A stretch of 64,000 nucleotides of DNA, taken from contig NC_087064.1 of NCBI RefSeq assembly GCF_963678635.1, forward strand, positions 47,971,346 through 48,035,345, read 5' to 3'. The DNA comes from Symsagittifera roscoffensis. Lineage: Eukaryota > Xenacoelomorpha > Acoela > Convolutidae. Position numbers and translations under genes: made by a program. The notes beneath the pieces were generated by a model, which did no database searches, was not told the origin of the DNA, and saw nothing but the letters and a program-made list of their open reading frames with translations. This document shows, in pieces, positions 13,595 to 24,048 of this stretch. Positions within the stretch are counted from its first letter, which is position 1. Each line of letters begins with the position of its first letter.

Positions 13595-13680
13595 GTAAGT
13601 ATAAATTATACATATTCTCCACTAATAAATTCAAAATTAAAACTAACCATTCTTTATCCATGTCTCATTTAGATTTTTAG
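13595..13680 (+). other. Candidate 86-bp intron directly after the last stop codon, copy 1
   Basis: CAG/GTAAGT begins three bases after the TAA of the 602-aa ORF and the segment ends in a T-rich ATTTTTAG. Copy 2 has the same donor, the same acceptor and exactly the same length (52250-52335). The donor is a near-perfect eukaryotic consensus. Splicing is not demonstrated by the sequence. Confidence 0.45.
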
Positions 13681-15205
13681 TCTTCATCCCACGATCATCT
13701 GCAAAAAACACAAAAGAAAAATAAAAAAAAGAAAACTTCTTCAAATTCTTCTAAACTCTATTAATATTTTGCAGTAGATAAATATAATAAAATTCATACC
13801 AATGTAGTAAATTAATTTATAAATTGTTTCCCCAAAAGCAGTAAATTTAGTAATGATGAAAATTTGTAACTTAATTTTTCCCCAAAACTAGCAGTAAAAT
13901 TGAAATTCTATGTAGTAAATTGATAAGACGAAAATGCAGTACTAACCTTTTGATATTTTCATTCACTCGCACAAGAATTCTATCCAAACTCGCACAGCTC
14001 GCCCACGAAGAATTGTTTAAACAATGAATTTCAGTTTCAAGTTTTCACACTCAACAACTCTAACACACGATAATACGTTTCAAACTTTCCTTTAACCCGG
14101 TTGGAAAGGAATTATATACTAAACAAAATTAACCAACGCAGCTTACTAAACACCACAAAACATAGAATAACAGCATGACTAAGAAAAGAAAACCAACGGT
14201 ACCCAAACCGGATTAACCCAGTTTAAAACTGGATAATTTATTCTTTTGAAGACTATTATAAAGTCTAAGAAAGAAATAATAAAACGCAAAAAAAAGTCGA
14301 AAGACAAACCCATACCAAAAACAATTTGATTTTTGAAAAAAGGACACAAACAACGAAACATAAGAAAAACCACCACAAACCCGACATAAAACGTTATCAC
14401 ATAACAGGACCTCTCACAGAAACCGCACGAAATCATACTCCCACTCCTGGCCTAACCCACCAGAGAGGACGTCCTGAGCATGCTCTATAGCCGGCCTAAC
14501 CCACCGCGCTACATCCACGCTTTGTGACCACACTTCTATTTTTAATAAGAGGTACTCAAGGGTGAGTAACTCTTCAAAATAACCGAACTAAAACAAAATG
14601 ATTTTGTGAAAACAACTAACCAAAATCATAATTAAAACACTGAGCTAATAAAAATTTTATAAAATGTAAATTATACCTTGCAGTATATAGATCAGCATAC
14701 AACAACAAAGACGAACATCCAAAGACAAAATGACCCCACTACACTCGAAAAAGAATGGCCAACCACAACCAATATGGCGTCCACAATCACAACTCAAAGG
14801 ATTTAGAGTACGACTTGACTTCGCAGAAAAGGACTTCATTGAGCTAGACCAATGACCACCTCGATGCTCAAGTATACGTACAGATCCGAGTAACAAGGCA
14901 TCCCCTCCACGCACAATCTCCACGCCATTCCCAGACGAGGTCGAACACAAAAGAAGTTCTCTACATGAAACAGAAAAACCCGTCTTAGCAAACCATTCTG
15001 AAATCAGATTGATTTCGTTGGGAAACACAGTCGTTGTTACAAGAAAACACAACGATTGATATCCATCATTCCAGCGTCCTGGAACTTCTCTAACAAGAGA
15101 ACCCAGAAGAATATGATGTTCGCCAAATACCAACGTCCATCATCCATCCTTTGAATTGCAGAAAGACAATTCTAAAAAAAAAAAACTCTGTAAAACCCGG
15201 ATGGG
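13681..15205 (+). other. 3' noncoding region, copy 1
   Basis: About 1.5 kb between the last ORF and the 3' LTR, colinear with copy 2. No plus-strand ORF is supported. It contains repeated GCAGTAAAT-like motifs (13770-13950) and a highly conserved GC-richer structured block (14441-14530, listed separately). A minus-strand open frame at 14657-15133 is judged not coding. The bases before the LTR (CGGATGGG) are the only purine-rich candidate for a polypurine tract and are atypical because T and C interrupt them. Confidence 0.6.
14441..14530 (+). promoter_or_regulatory. Conserved structured RNA element candidate in the 3' region, copy 1
   Basis: Two copies of the nonamer CCTAACCCA (14451-14459 and 14495-14503) each sit between short complementary arms (CTGG/CCAG and CGG/CCG). 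Between them lie two adjacent perfect 10-base palindromes, AGGACGTCCT (14466-14475) and GAGCATGCTC (14476-14485). The block differs from copy 2 at only about two positions while the flanks differ much more. Repeated loops in a 3' region recall constitutive transport elements of simple retroviruses, and palindromes recall dimerisation signals; both are analogies only. Confidence 0.45.
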
Positions 15206-15615
15206 TGGAACCTGATCTAAACTACATTTTATGATTGGATAAATTAGATATTTTACCACTGTAAAGTATTTAATATTAACCAATCATGATCCAACTAACT
15301 AACAACCCACTTATTTGTAAGTGCTGAAATTACTTGTAATTTCAGCACCAGAGAGATTTGAATTTAACTTAGAAATTAGTTGCCTCTCCAAGAGAACTTC
15401 AGCAGCCGCAATAAACCAGTATACCCTAGATCTATTGAGCCTAGCAGAGACTAGTTAAACAACCTGAGACTAGATAGTATAAGAGTAAGATTAGGATCGG
15501 TATTAGACTAAGAAGTTGCACGAATCTATCCGGCCGAAAATAAGATAGCGTGACGAGCAGACGGTGTACCCTATCCGAAATTACTCTATGAGTTAACCAC
15601 TTCGGTCCTAACTCA
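15206..15615 (+). repeat. 3' LTR of copy 1 (410 bp)
   Basis: It starts TGGAACCTG and ends CCTAACTCA, giving TG...CA ends, and has the same length as both LTRs of copy 2 with about ten differences, several clustered around 15385-15400. A perfect 13-bp hairpin with a TT loop lies about 115 bases in. An AATAAA lies near the middle of the LTR. The 3' flank begins GCTT; the matching 5' flank is outside the window, so the target duplication cannot be checked. Confidence 0.93.
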
Positions 15616-16366
15616 GCTTGTCAGTTATAGACATAATTACATAATTAGTTCTTTATTTCATAAATAGTCCCAACAATTCATTATCTGCACTGACAAAATT
15701 GGATAAAGATCAATTTCAGAATAAAAAAATTTTTAGATCACTTTTAGCATGAAAAAATGAAAATTAAAATGCGAAGATTAAAAATGATATGGAACAATTT
15801 GAATTCATTTTAACTTGATTAAAAAGGCCCAGTTAAAAAAATGAATCAATTGGACTTTTAACCGAACTGAACTCAATTTTTGCCGTATTTATTTGTTTTT
15901 GTTTTTGGTGGACTGAAGCGGATTTAAACCAATTTAGTTTTTTTTTGTCGAATGTTTTGATTTTTTCAGTTTTGAGTTCCTGTTGCGTGTATTCCTTGCA
16001 ATTTTTTAAGATTTTATTTCCAACGCTTCTGTTACATAATAAAAAAACCAAACAAAATTTCATTCCAGTTTTGAGTGATTTAGGTCACCACTTACACCTA
16101 CAATGATAACAATAAGCTGACCTCAAGGGCTGGAACACCAGAAGAGGGATCGAATTCGATAAGTGAAATCGGAAAGCTACAACTCCTGACTTCTCTTCCA
16201 CTTATTATTATGAAAGTTATGAACAGGCTCAAGAGTATTATCCAGCCTATCTTGGTAATTTTGAACCAAGTTGTTCCATCATTTTATAATAACAGTATTT
16301 AACTAACAACTGATTAACCTCTTAATTATATCTTTTTTCTATCGAAAAAACTCTGTGAGATGGCAA
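15616..16366. other. Intergenic DNA, nothing recognised
   Basis: AT-rich flank of copy 1. A 76-codon minus-strand open frame (15833-16063) is of simple composition and has no supporting feature. I see no gene here. Confidence 0.5.
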
Positions 16367-16702
16367 ACTAGAACTTGTATCCTGTCAACAATTTTCTTAC
16401 AGACCTGTGAGAAATTGAACTTGCGTATCCATTGAAGTTTAATGAACTGCGGTCCTCTTCCCAACAAACCGCTAAAACGTTAGCAATCAATCGAAAGGCC
16501 GAGAATTCGTTTTTTGCTGGACTGAAAAAAAGGTTGTGGAGGAACTCAAACCCCATACCTTAGAATTTCAAGGCAACCGTCCGTTCGCGTAACCCCTAGA
16601 CCAAATGGGAAGAGGACCGCAGTTCATTAAACTTCAATGGATACGCAAGTTCAATTTCTCACAGGTCTGTAAGAAAATTGTTGACAGGATACAAGTTCTA
16701 GT
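16367..16702. repeat. 97-bp perfect inverted repeat around a 142-bp spacer
   Basis: The left arm 16367-16463 and right arm 16606-16702 are perfect reverse complements over 97 bases by direct comparison. The spacer 16464-16605 holds a tRNA-like sequence. Exact identity of the arms implies a recent origin or ongoing gene conversion. It could be a foldback element or an inverted duplication. Confidence 0.9.
16533..16604 (-). repeat. tRNA-like sequence (tRNA pseudogene or SINE head)
   Basis: On the minus strand a TGGTCTAGGGGTTA A-box-like motif is followed about 40 bases later by a GGTTTGAGTTCC B-box-like motif and then a T7 run, as for a Pol III unit. A CCTT/AAGG anticodon-like stem lies between them. 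The acceptor arms do not pair, so a functional tRNA is unlikely. Confidence 0.5.
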
Positions 16703-17261
16703 TCCAGCCTGCAAGACACTTGCTTTCGCAAAAAGAAAAATAATTTAATTTGCAAGTGAGGTCAGATAATAAGGTCATTCGACAACCAATAGACCAGCAG
16801 GTTCCAGGTTTGTTAGGAAATAAAATTAATCAGATGACAGCAACGCAACAATGGTTTACTGGAATGCAGATGGGGACTGTCGCGGGATACAATGTATATT
16901 CATTGAAAAAATATATTTTTAATTGTTGCCATGTTACTCCCAAAAACTCGACACTAACATTTAAAAGCGATAACACATGTACATGACAGATTTAGTTTTA
17001 GCCCTGTCGGTTAACATGAGTATTTCAGATTTGAGATTCGAACTGACTTTGTTTTTAAAACTGTTTTTGAATTTTTATCAAATAGATAAAATTACCTTGG
17101 TTTGGTACTGTGATAGAATAGTGGCCCTCGTTTTTCACGTCCAGAGCTATTTTTAGCTCAACTTTTCGATAGCAGCATGGCAACTCGTCCACAAATAACA
17201 GTTTTTCACCACCACCTATGAAAAAAGAGGGAGATTCAATGTAACTGCCAGTTTTGAGAGA
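16703..17261. other. Intergenic DNA, nothing recognised
   Basis: No coding or RNA feature is supported. A 78-codon plus-strand open frame (16750-16986) has no recognisable motif. Confidence 0.45.
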
Positions 17262-18290
17262 ATAAAATATTGTTCCGACTTTCGCAACGAAAGTAACGGG
17301 AAATTTGGGCTCGGGTGGTTTTTTTTCCTCAGACAGTTTTCGACTTTTTAACTAGCCATTTTTGGTGGACTTTTTTATATCATTCAAAAGTATTGTTGTC
17401 CCCTAAGCTTAAACTTGAAACAAGACTGCTCGTATCAGGGCAAGGACCTGAATGTTCCGACAGCCTTTTGAGGTTTATGCAGCAGTATTAACATTAAAAA
17501 ATTAAATGTAATAAAATAAAATGAATTTTTTTTCCTAAAATTTGATTTTTTTTGAAAATGATCACCCCACACGCCATATAAAGTACAAAAGAATAGATTT
17601 CGCTCCTTGTAACAAATCAACTATGGCAAATAAGCTTCTTTCTACGATTTCTAAGACGAAACAATTTGAAACGATTTCTAAGACGAATTAAATCTCCGCT
17701 CACTCATTAATAGCGCGAAATATATTGCGGGTTAATTGTCCCAAATTGGCCAAAATTGCAATCTTTAAACCCCCATAACTTTATGAAAAATGAACACAGG
17801 TGAAATATCTTTACAAATTTAAGCTCAGGACAACAATACCTTTTGAATGAGATTTAAAAATTATATCAAAATGGCTTGTTAAAAAGTCGAAATTAACCTG
17901 AAGAAAAAACCCTCCATGAGCACAAGTTTTCCGTTATTTTCGTATCGAAAGTGGGAACAAAAATATTTCACAAATATCATTTTTCGCTATTTCTGCCAAC
18001 TTGGGACAATTAACGCGCGATTTGTTTTGCGCTATTAACGCGTAAGCGGAGATTTAATAGGTCTTAGAAATTGTTCCAAATTGGTTGAAGGAAGCTTATT
18101 TGTCATAATTGATTTGTTACTAGGAGCGAAATGTATCACTTTGTATTTTTTATAGATTTTGGGGGGAGAGTTTCAGAAAAAAAATCAAATTTGAAAAAAA
18201 TTATTTTTATTTTTATTAAATCTAATTTTTTTCTCGTTATTACTGCTCCATATACCGTAAAAAGCAGTCGGAACATTCAAGCAGTCATGT
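17262..18290. repeat. Foldback repeat of order B'-A-B-A'
   Basis: Segment A (about 17435-17745) is repeated in reverse complement at about 18000-18285, and segment B (about 17745-17985) in reverse complement at about 17270-17430. Junctions carry TGTTCCGAC or its complement GTCGGAACA (for example about 17272, 17453 and 18266), suggesting short terminal inverted repeats. A third direct copy of A-B is at 61855-62370 and a diverged one at 57400-57960. No transposase ORF is present, so this looks like a non-autonomous family. Boundaries are approximate. Confidence 0.7.
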
Positions 18291-18344
18291 TATCTTTTTG
18301 TAATTGTCAGTTCCAAGCAATTGTCAGCGATAAATTCAGGGTGT

Positions 18345-18560
18345 ATAATTCCCGTGTTGACCTCCATACACCGAAAATGCTTAACATATAATTCCATACA
18401 ACAAAAATTCTTGTTATAGATTTCCATACATCAAGTCTTTGGAGCAATTGTTTATTATACAATTTTTATGCATTTTCAAAAAAAAAATTGAAAAGAAAAA
18501 TTAAATGCAGTTTCTCAAAAATGAGAGCATTTTCTCAAAAAATGAGAGCAAATTGCCATT
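18345..18560 (+). repeat. Dispersed GTTGACCTCCATA repeat, copy a
   Basis: The segment begins with GTTGACCTCCATACACCGA and continues with AAAATGCTTA and several ATTCCATACA-type motifs. Related copies start at about 55799 and 61337. Two ATGAGAGCA-containing short direct repeats lie at 18515-18550. Confidence 0.6.
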
Positions 18561-19256
18561 GAATATGAAAACTGAATATATACTTTATGTACTTGTATAA
18601 GCTACCGTTCTTGACTTTTTCAAAGTTACGATAAAAACAACAACTGTTAAACGTTTTTGGCTTCTCTTCGTATTAAAGAGTGGAAAAAAATGCCACACAA
18701 AGAAGTGGCATCATTTTTGCGAATACGCAACGCAAACTTTTGGGCAAAATGATAATTCGTCGAAAGAGACATCTCCTCGAAATGATATTATAGCAAACTA
18801 CAAATCCTTCAAAACCTATTAAAACAGCACTACATAAAGTACTTTCAACTTTTTCAAATCAATTTCCGGGCGCCAGGTAAATCGAGAATTTTTTGAGGTT
18901 GCTGTGCGTTGTTATATCCGTTTTTTTAAGTTTCTTTTCCTTTTATTATTCTAAATTTCTACAAATTGTCGCTTGCTTTCGACCGCATTATGCTTATGAT
19001 GAATTATCGGCTCCCTTTTTGTGTTTTGAGGCAATGTTATTTATTGTCTGTAAAAACTAAAATACCTGTTTTTTCTTTTGTTACTTCTCAGGTCGAGGTC
19101 AGCGAATTATTTGCAAACTTTCAATACTGCGCCAGTTTTAACTAACTCCGCAACCAAAAACTCAAAGTGTGGACAATGCTTTAAGTCTCATAGACATAAA
19201 GTCTGGAAATTAGTCGCGAATGAACCTGAAAATTGGTGGCAACATAGTTTTCTGAA
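18561..19256. other. Intergenic DNA, no clear gene
   Basis: Low-GC DNA without a supported ORF. A short hairpin pairs ATGCCAC with GTGGCAT near 18690-18712. The stretch lies downstream of the possible minus-strand exon that ends at 19257. Confidence 0.4.
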
Positions 19257-19480
19257 CTAACTACTATTTTTGATGGTTTTTTTCACGCGGACTAGTTTAC
19301 TGAACAGATCTTTGTGTAGAGTTTCCTCCAAGTGTTTGCGTTCCTTTTCGTCGAATTGTACTCTCTCTTTTGAGGTCTGAGTGACGAAAACGGCGTTGAG
19401 TCTCGTCCCCACCCCTGTTTCTGCTGCAATTCTTTTGCGACCCTGGAAATCGGGCGATGTCTGGGAACATTGAAAGCAAC
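19257..19480 (-). CDS. Possible 3'-terminal host exon (hypothetical)
   Basis: On the minus strand GTTTTAG (acceptor-like) is followed by 73 open codons ending in TAG at 19259-19257. The product is mixed and protein-like, with CFQCS near its start and a Lys/Glu-rich helical tail ending in KKTIKNSS, and the DNA is richer in GC than its surroundings. I do not recognise it. The second frame over the same bases gives an Arg/Ser-rich sequence that looks less protein-like. A candidate upstream exon lies at 20259-20365, but its donor phase does not match this reading frame. It is a hypothesis from composition and splice-like signals only. Confidence 0.3.
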
Positions 19481-19499
19481 CTAAAACACAAACTTTCAA

Positions 19500-20258
19500 G
19501 CAGACATTAGAGATAATGTATTCAGAAGTTTATCCAAACTCAATCATTTCTCCAAATAAACTTGTTTGCTCAAATGAAGATTTGATTTTTGGATGAGGGC
19601 CAATCAGTTAGTGTACAAAATCAACACTGAGGCGATTCATCGCACACAACTTTTGCGATTCATCACACATATTCATCACACATATTCATGTTTGCGATTC
19701 ATCCCTTGTTATAAAAAAAAACTAGTACTGAAAAATTGAGGAGGAAAGATAGTCGTTCCTGGATCCGTCCCCTCGGAACGCTGGTGGATAGAAAAAAAAG
19801 ACGCAAGACCTTAGGTCATTATAAAAAGGACTTAATGGTGGTTTAAATGGTTTAATAATAAATTATAAACAAAAAGTACAGCTACAAAAGTAAATATCGA
19901 TTGATGTTCAAGTTTAGAAAAATTAATCTCGAAACGAAATAATTATAAGAAACTCAAAAAAGCACTCGAATAGAAATTACCAAACGGTAAACAAGCACAC
20001 AAAATTGGGTAGACTTTCTTTAGCCAAAAACTTTGTCCCACAATCTTTGTGCTAAGTTTTGACACCTATTTTTATGTCACCCAAAGCAAAAGAACGCATC
20101 GAAATTAATTTTCTTACTTGTCCTTTTATGAGGTAACTAAACTGATTTAACATATGCCGATTACCATTCTAGAGCAAAAGAAGTTTAAAAGTTTTCAAAA
20201 ACAAAATCAAAAACGGAAACTTAATCGAATCTTGACACTCAGTTATTGGTAACCCTAC
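19500..20258. other. Intergenic or intronic DNA, nothing recognised
   Basis: No ORF of substance. Short repeated CGATTCATC-type motifs occur near 19630-19705. It would be intron if the two flanking exon candidates belong to one gene. Confidence 0.35.
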
Positions 20259-20365
20259 CTATTGGTGGACACTTGGGCTGGATTGAAGGCATCCAGATTC
20301 AACAGAGCCTTGGAGCGAATTGTTGAGCTCGGTGAGATCAATCCAATTATTCCCCAAGTTTTTTT
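20259..20365 (-). CDS. Possible internal host exon (hypothetical)
   Basis: Minus strand: a TTTTCCCAG acceptor-like site is followed by 107 bases that read as 35 codons plus two bases and then a GTAGGG donor. The peptide has ordinary composition (it includes GLISPSSTIRSK and LNLDAFNP) and balanced codon use. No family recognised. The donor phase (2) disagrees with the protein-like frame of the exon at 19257-19480, so they may not be consecutive or one may be wrong. Confidence 0.28.
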
Positions 20366-20585
20366 CTGGGAAAACGCCAAAAATGAAACGGAAAACGTTA
20401 AATCAACAGAATATAACTGTTTTATTACTTGAAGATCCCGAATATCCATGTTAACTTTGCTGAAATGAATGCGAATTTAATTGTCATTCGTATGACATTC
20501 GCAAAACCTGGTTTCACGTTGACTTTAACAAGTTGCTTAAGGGAGTTCTTCAAAATTTAGGCAAAGTAAAAGGGTTTTTCTGGAA

Positions 20586-23500
20586 ATGCGAGGAGTGGTT
20601 AGACACAAAATAAAAAACGATAAATTGAAACATTTTTTTGAGAAAATCACAAACGAAATCCAAAACGCAATTTTAGCAATCCAAAACGATTCAGCCATTG
20701 TATATATTTCAATACAACAGAATAACGACCAAATATTGACAATTCAGAATAAAACTTTAGAAATAAAAAAACTTGCTTCTTTGAAGCAGTCCATTTGACC
20801 GAGTAACAAATTTTCGTCAATTGAGAGAGATATTAGCGATTTGCGCAAAATTTATATCAAAACAGATCAGTTTATCTACAACAATTAATAATGCTCCAAT
20901 GCCAAATAAAACTAAAACAGACTCTAGTCTTATTGGAAAGCAACGAGTGATATATGGATCAGCAGAAAATTTACAGGACGATAAAATTATTCAAATTGAA
21001 AAGGACAGAAATAGTTCGCAGCAAAAGTTCAAACATAGAATCGAACTTAAAGAAAATAGTGAGCGACTGTTTTAGACTTGGTAAAGAACAACCAGACAAA
21101 TTGAGACCTCTCGTCTTTTTCATTCCATCTCCTTGGCATCATAAATTTATTTTTCTGTCAAAGAGAAAGCTGAAAAATTCGAATTTGTATATCAAGGGAT
21201 TTGTGAATAATATGGACTATCAGAACCAAAGACGATTTCTTAACTGTGGATACAATTTGAGTTCTTTGATGCAAAAATAAAAATCAGAATTCAAAATAAA
21301 GGCTGGAAGCCTTGTTTCTGGCACTTACAGAACTGACTGTAACAAAGCTGTTCCATCTGAGTGTGATCAAATTTTTGGTAAGGGGAACTCTTCCTCTTGA
21401 CTGCTAAATGACATAAATTTTTTGTTACTCATTATCAGATCAATTTTAACGATTGAACGGAAAATCAAGCTGGACAATTTATTGCGAAACCATTAGCCTG
21501 ACATTGTTGCCCTAAGTGAAACATGGTTCAATAAACATGTCGAAAAAACTGCAGTGTTTTGAACAAATGCATATGAAGTGTTCCACCGTTGTCAAAGGAA
21601 AACTGGACCTCATGGAGGAGTTCTAATTGCGGTTAAAATTTCATCTAAATTGAATGACATTTTTGATCAATCATATATTTTTGACTTTGGGTGATATTTG
21701 TTTGTGAAGCTGAATAACCTAATGCTTTGCGTAACAGCATTTTACGATCAACCGCTTGACAGTCCTATACTCTAAACGGAATCAAATTTGAAAAAATTTT
21801 GAGTGATAAGAACAAACAACTCAACTTTCTTATAAGACAATCTAACTTAAACACAAGCACTGGAGTTTCTGCGGAGATCTGGACTTAACTTCAGTTGATT
21901 GGAATGTTTTATCAAATGATGACCAAAGTGAATCCAGTTGTTTGAAATCAATTGCAAAGTTCAATCTTGGTTTACCGAAAAATAATTTTTTTTAAAGCGA
22001 GACGTATCATTAAAAGACAATCCTTTTTTCTGCAAAAACTTCGAAATAAAACTAAACTTGTCAGATCTTCCTGCATTTTCCTGTCAAATAGCTTTTGGAA
22101 CTGAAACGGAACAGATAAACCTAATTTGTTACTGTATCCGTAAAGCAGACTCCGAATCCTTGCATTTGTTTTTTTTAAGCAATAGATTTCATTGATCGAA
22201 TTATGCAAATAGAATGCTTGAAACGTTCAATGGGTTGTATCATCAAGCCGTTAACAAATTTTTTTCAAAAAAGAAGCTTCGTCGCTCTAAAGCCCCCATT
22301 GGATTTTACTCCATAACTGCTGAAAATCGTCTTCAGACGGCAGTGATACGTAATTACTTTGACGAGAAAGTTAAACACTGCAAGCCAGAATTGGATGATT
22401 CTTTAGGACTAGACAGAGCCGTTTACTTTGAGTCAATGAAAGACATCGATTTAAAAATGTTTTAAAATTTTCAAATTTTCTCAGATCAATGAATGGAAAG
22501 GCAAATGTACCCAGGAAAAGATCATACAACAAAACCAGTTTATGCTCTGATTTTTCAATGTGTGAGGCTTTTAACGATTTTTTTTTTGAATCTGTAAATT
22601 GTTTATTACTGACTATATAATTAAGCACTTCAACATTATAATTCAAACAAAACTGTAAAACAAAAATTAACATGTTAGGAGCTACACCCTCAACTGAATT
22701 GGTTCCTGATTTGCATTTACTCAATTCTTTAAGATCTTCGCATTGCGAAACGATTATATCTGATAAGTATATACCCGGAAACATACTTTCGCTTGGAACA
22801 TTCAATGATTCGTTTTCTATTTTGTATCTGTGTACAAAATAGACAACGAATCATTGAATATTCCAAGCAGAAGTGTATTTCCGGGTATATACTTGGCAAA
22901 TGCAAATCAGGAACAAATTCAGTTGATGGTGTAGCTCCTAAAAGATTAATTTTCGTTTTACAGTTCTGTTTGAAGGATATTGTTCAAATATTTAAATTAC
23001 ATAGTCAGTAATAAACAGTTTCCCGATATCTGGAAAATAACACTTATTAATTTTGAAAAATACAGCTCATTTCAAAACTTCCTGCACTAGCACTAAAAAA
23101 TTTGAACGAGTTTTTATAACAAGTTAAAATGGTTCTTTCAATGATACTTGAGTAAAACAAGCATGGATTTCGAAAACATCATTCGACTGCGACAAACCCT
23201 ATATTGTACGTTAATGTTGTTTAAATTAGAACAAGGAGAATTTTCTCTCACAATGTTTTTAATATTGCAAAAACTTTGGATTCTATTAGCCATAACTTCA
23301 TTTTATACGAGCTTGCCAAAGTAGGCTTCTTCCATGAGTTTCTTCAATTTTTTGTATCTTATCTCACAAACAGAAATAAAACAGTTTTTCCTCGTAAAAC
23401 ATTCTCTCGTTCCCGAAATATACCGAGTGTTGGTCCACAGGGATCAACTTTTGCAGTGTTCTTGTTTCTTTATATATAAACAAAATGCCAGAAATTAATG

Positions 23501-23848
23501 ACAACCCTTCTTTTTTTTAATGCCGGAGATACAAAATTTATTAGTGTTTGGTTTTATTTCTTTGATTCAAACAGATTTAAGCAAAGTAATCACCTGGTTA
23601 GCAGAATAAAAGAATTTAATTCATTTCTGACAAAATTGATCAAATTAGATTTCAAAAACCAAACAAGCGATACCCTTTAAGCGATCTTTTATCTATTGAT
23701 GGAGAACAAATAGTCTCAATAAAAATGGTGAAAGATTTTGGTGTTTGGTGCAATTACAAAATTTCATGGATATACCATATCACCGAAAGGCTTAAAAAGC
23801 AAACATGCATTTTAATTACCTAAAAATATCTTCATCGAAGTCACTGAG
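20586..23848 (+). pseudogene. Decayed non-LTR (LINE) retrotransposon
   Basis: Fragments in several frames follow the order of a LINE. An ORF1-like part (20586-21280) has a coiled N-terminal stretch and a later RLGKEQPDKLRPL...FPSPW-type segment. An AP-endonuclease-like part (about 21490-21950) has ALSETWFNKH and GPHGGVLIAVK. Reverse transcriptase fragments (about 22830-23700) include KHGFRKHHSTAT, GPQGSTFAVFLFLYIN and a degraded GDTKF in place of YADDTKF. Stops and frameshifts are frequent, so it is dead. Its 3' end is lost in the assembly gap. It resembles jockey/CR1-type elements, but the clade cannot be fixed by eye. Part of the RT region is duplicated in inverted orientation. Confidence 0.8.
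22601..23016. repeat. Inverted duplication within the LINE RT region
   Basis: Bases 22601-22826 are the reverse complement of 22833-23016 with substitutions and a gap in the right arm; for example CCCGGAAACATAC on the left answers GTATTTCCGGG on the right, and both ends carry TAATAAAC or its complement. The minus strand of the left arm and the plus strand of the right arm encode the same RT segment (SGTNSV..GVAP..LIFVLQFCL). Confidence 0.8.
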
Positions 23849-24048
23849 NNNNNNNNNNNNNNNNNNNNNNNNNNNNNNNNNNNNNNNNNNNNNNNNNNNN
23901 NNNNNNNNNNNNNNNNNNNNNNNNNNNNNNNNNNNNNNNNNNNNNNNNNNNNNNNNNNNNNNNNNNNNNNNNNNNNNNNNNNNNNNNNNNNNNNNNNNNN
24001 NNNNNNNNNNNNNNNNNNNNNNNNNNNNNNNNNNNNNNNNNNNNNNNN
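23849..24048. other. Assembly gap (200 N)
   Basis: Exactly 200 undetermined bases, a conventional scaffold gap length. Real size unknown. Confidence 0.99.

Larger units (their letters stand above)
1..15615 (+). mobile_element. Giant Ty3/gypsy-type LTR retrotransposon, copy 1 (5' part outside window)
   Basis: This copy aligns along its whole length with the complete copy at 35354-54269, in the same orientation. The window opens inside gag, at the point matching about 38.7 kb in copy 2, so the 5' LTR, leader, upstream basic ORF and first ~420 Gag codons are not seen. It ends with a 410-bp LTR at 15206-15615 with TG...CA ends. Gag-pol and env carry several stops and frameshifts, whereas the 62-aa, ATG-less and 602-aa ORFs are open. 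Its LTR differs from the copy 2 LTRs at roughly ten positions, so the two insertions descend from different source copies or are of different age. Confidence 0.93.

Noticed and set aside
14657-15133. 158-codon minus-strand open frame in the 3' region
   Set aside because: In copy 2 only part stays open (53313-53579), and amino-acid changes are as frequent as base changes, so there is no sign of selection on this strand.
19297-19491. Alternative Arg/Ser-rich minus-strand frame over the 19257-19480 exon candidate
   Set aside because: Its composition is less protein-like than the chosen frame, although its phase would fit the upstream donor; left open at low confidence.
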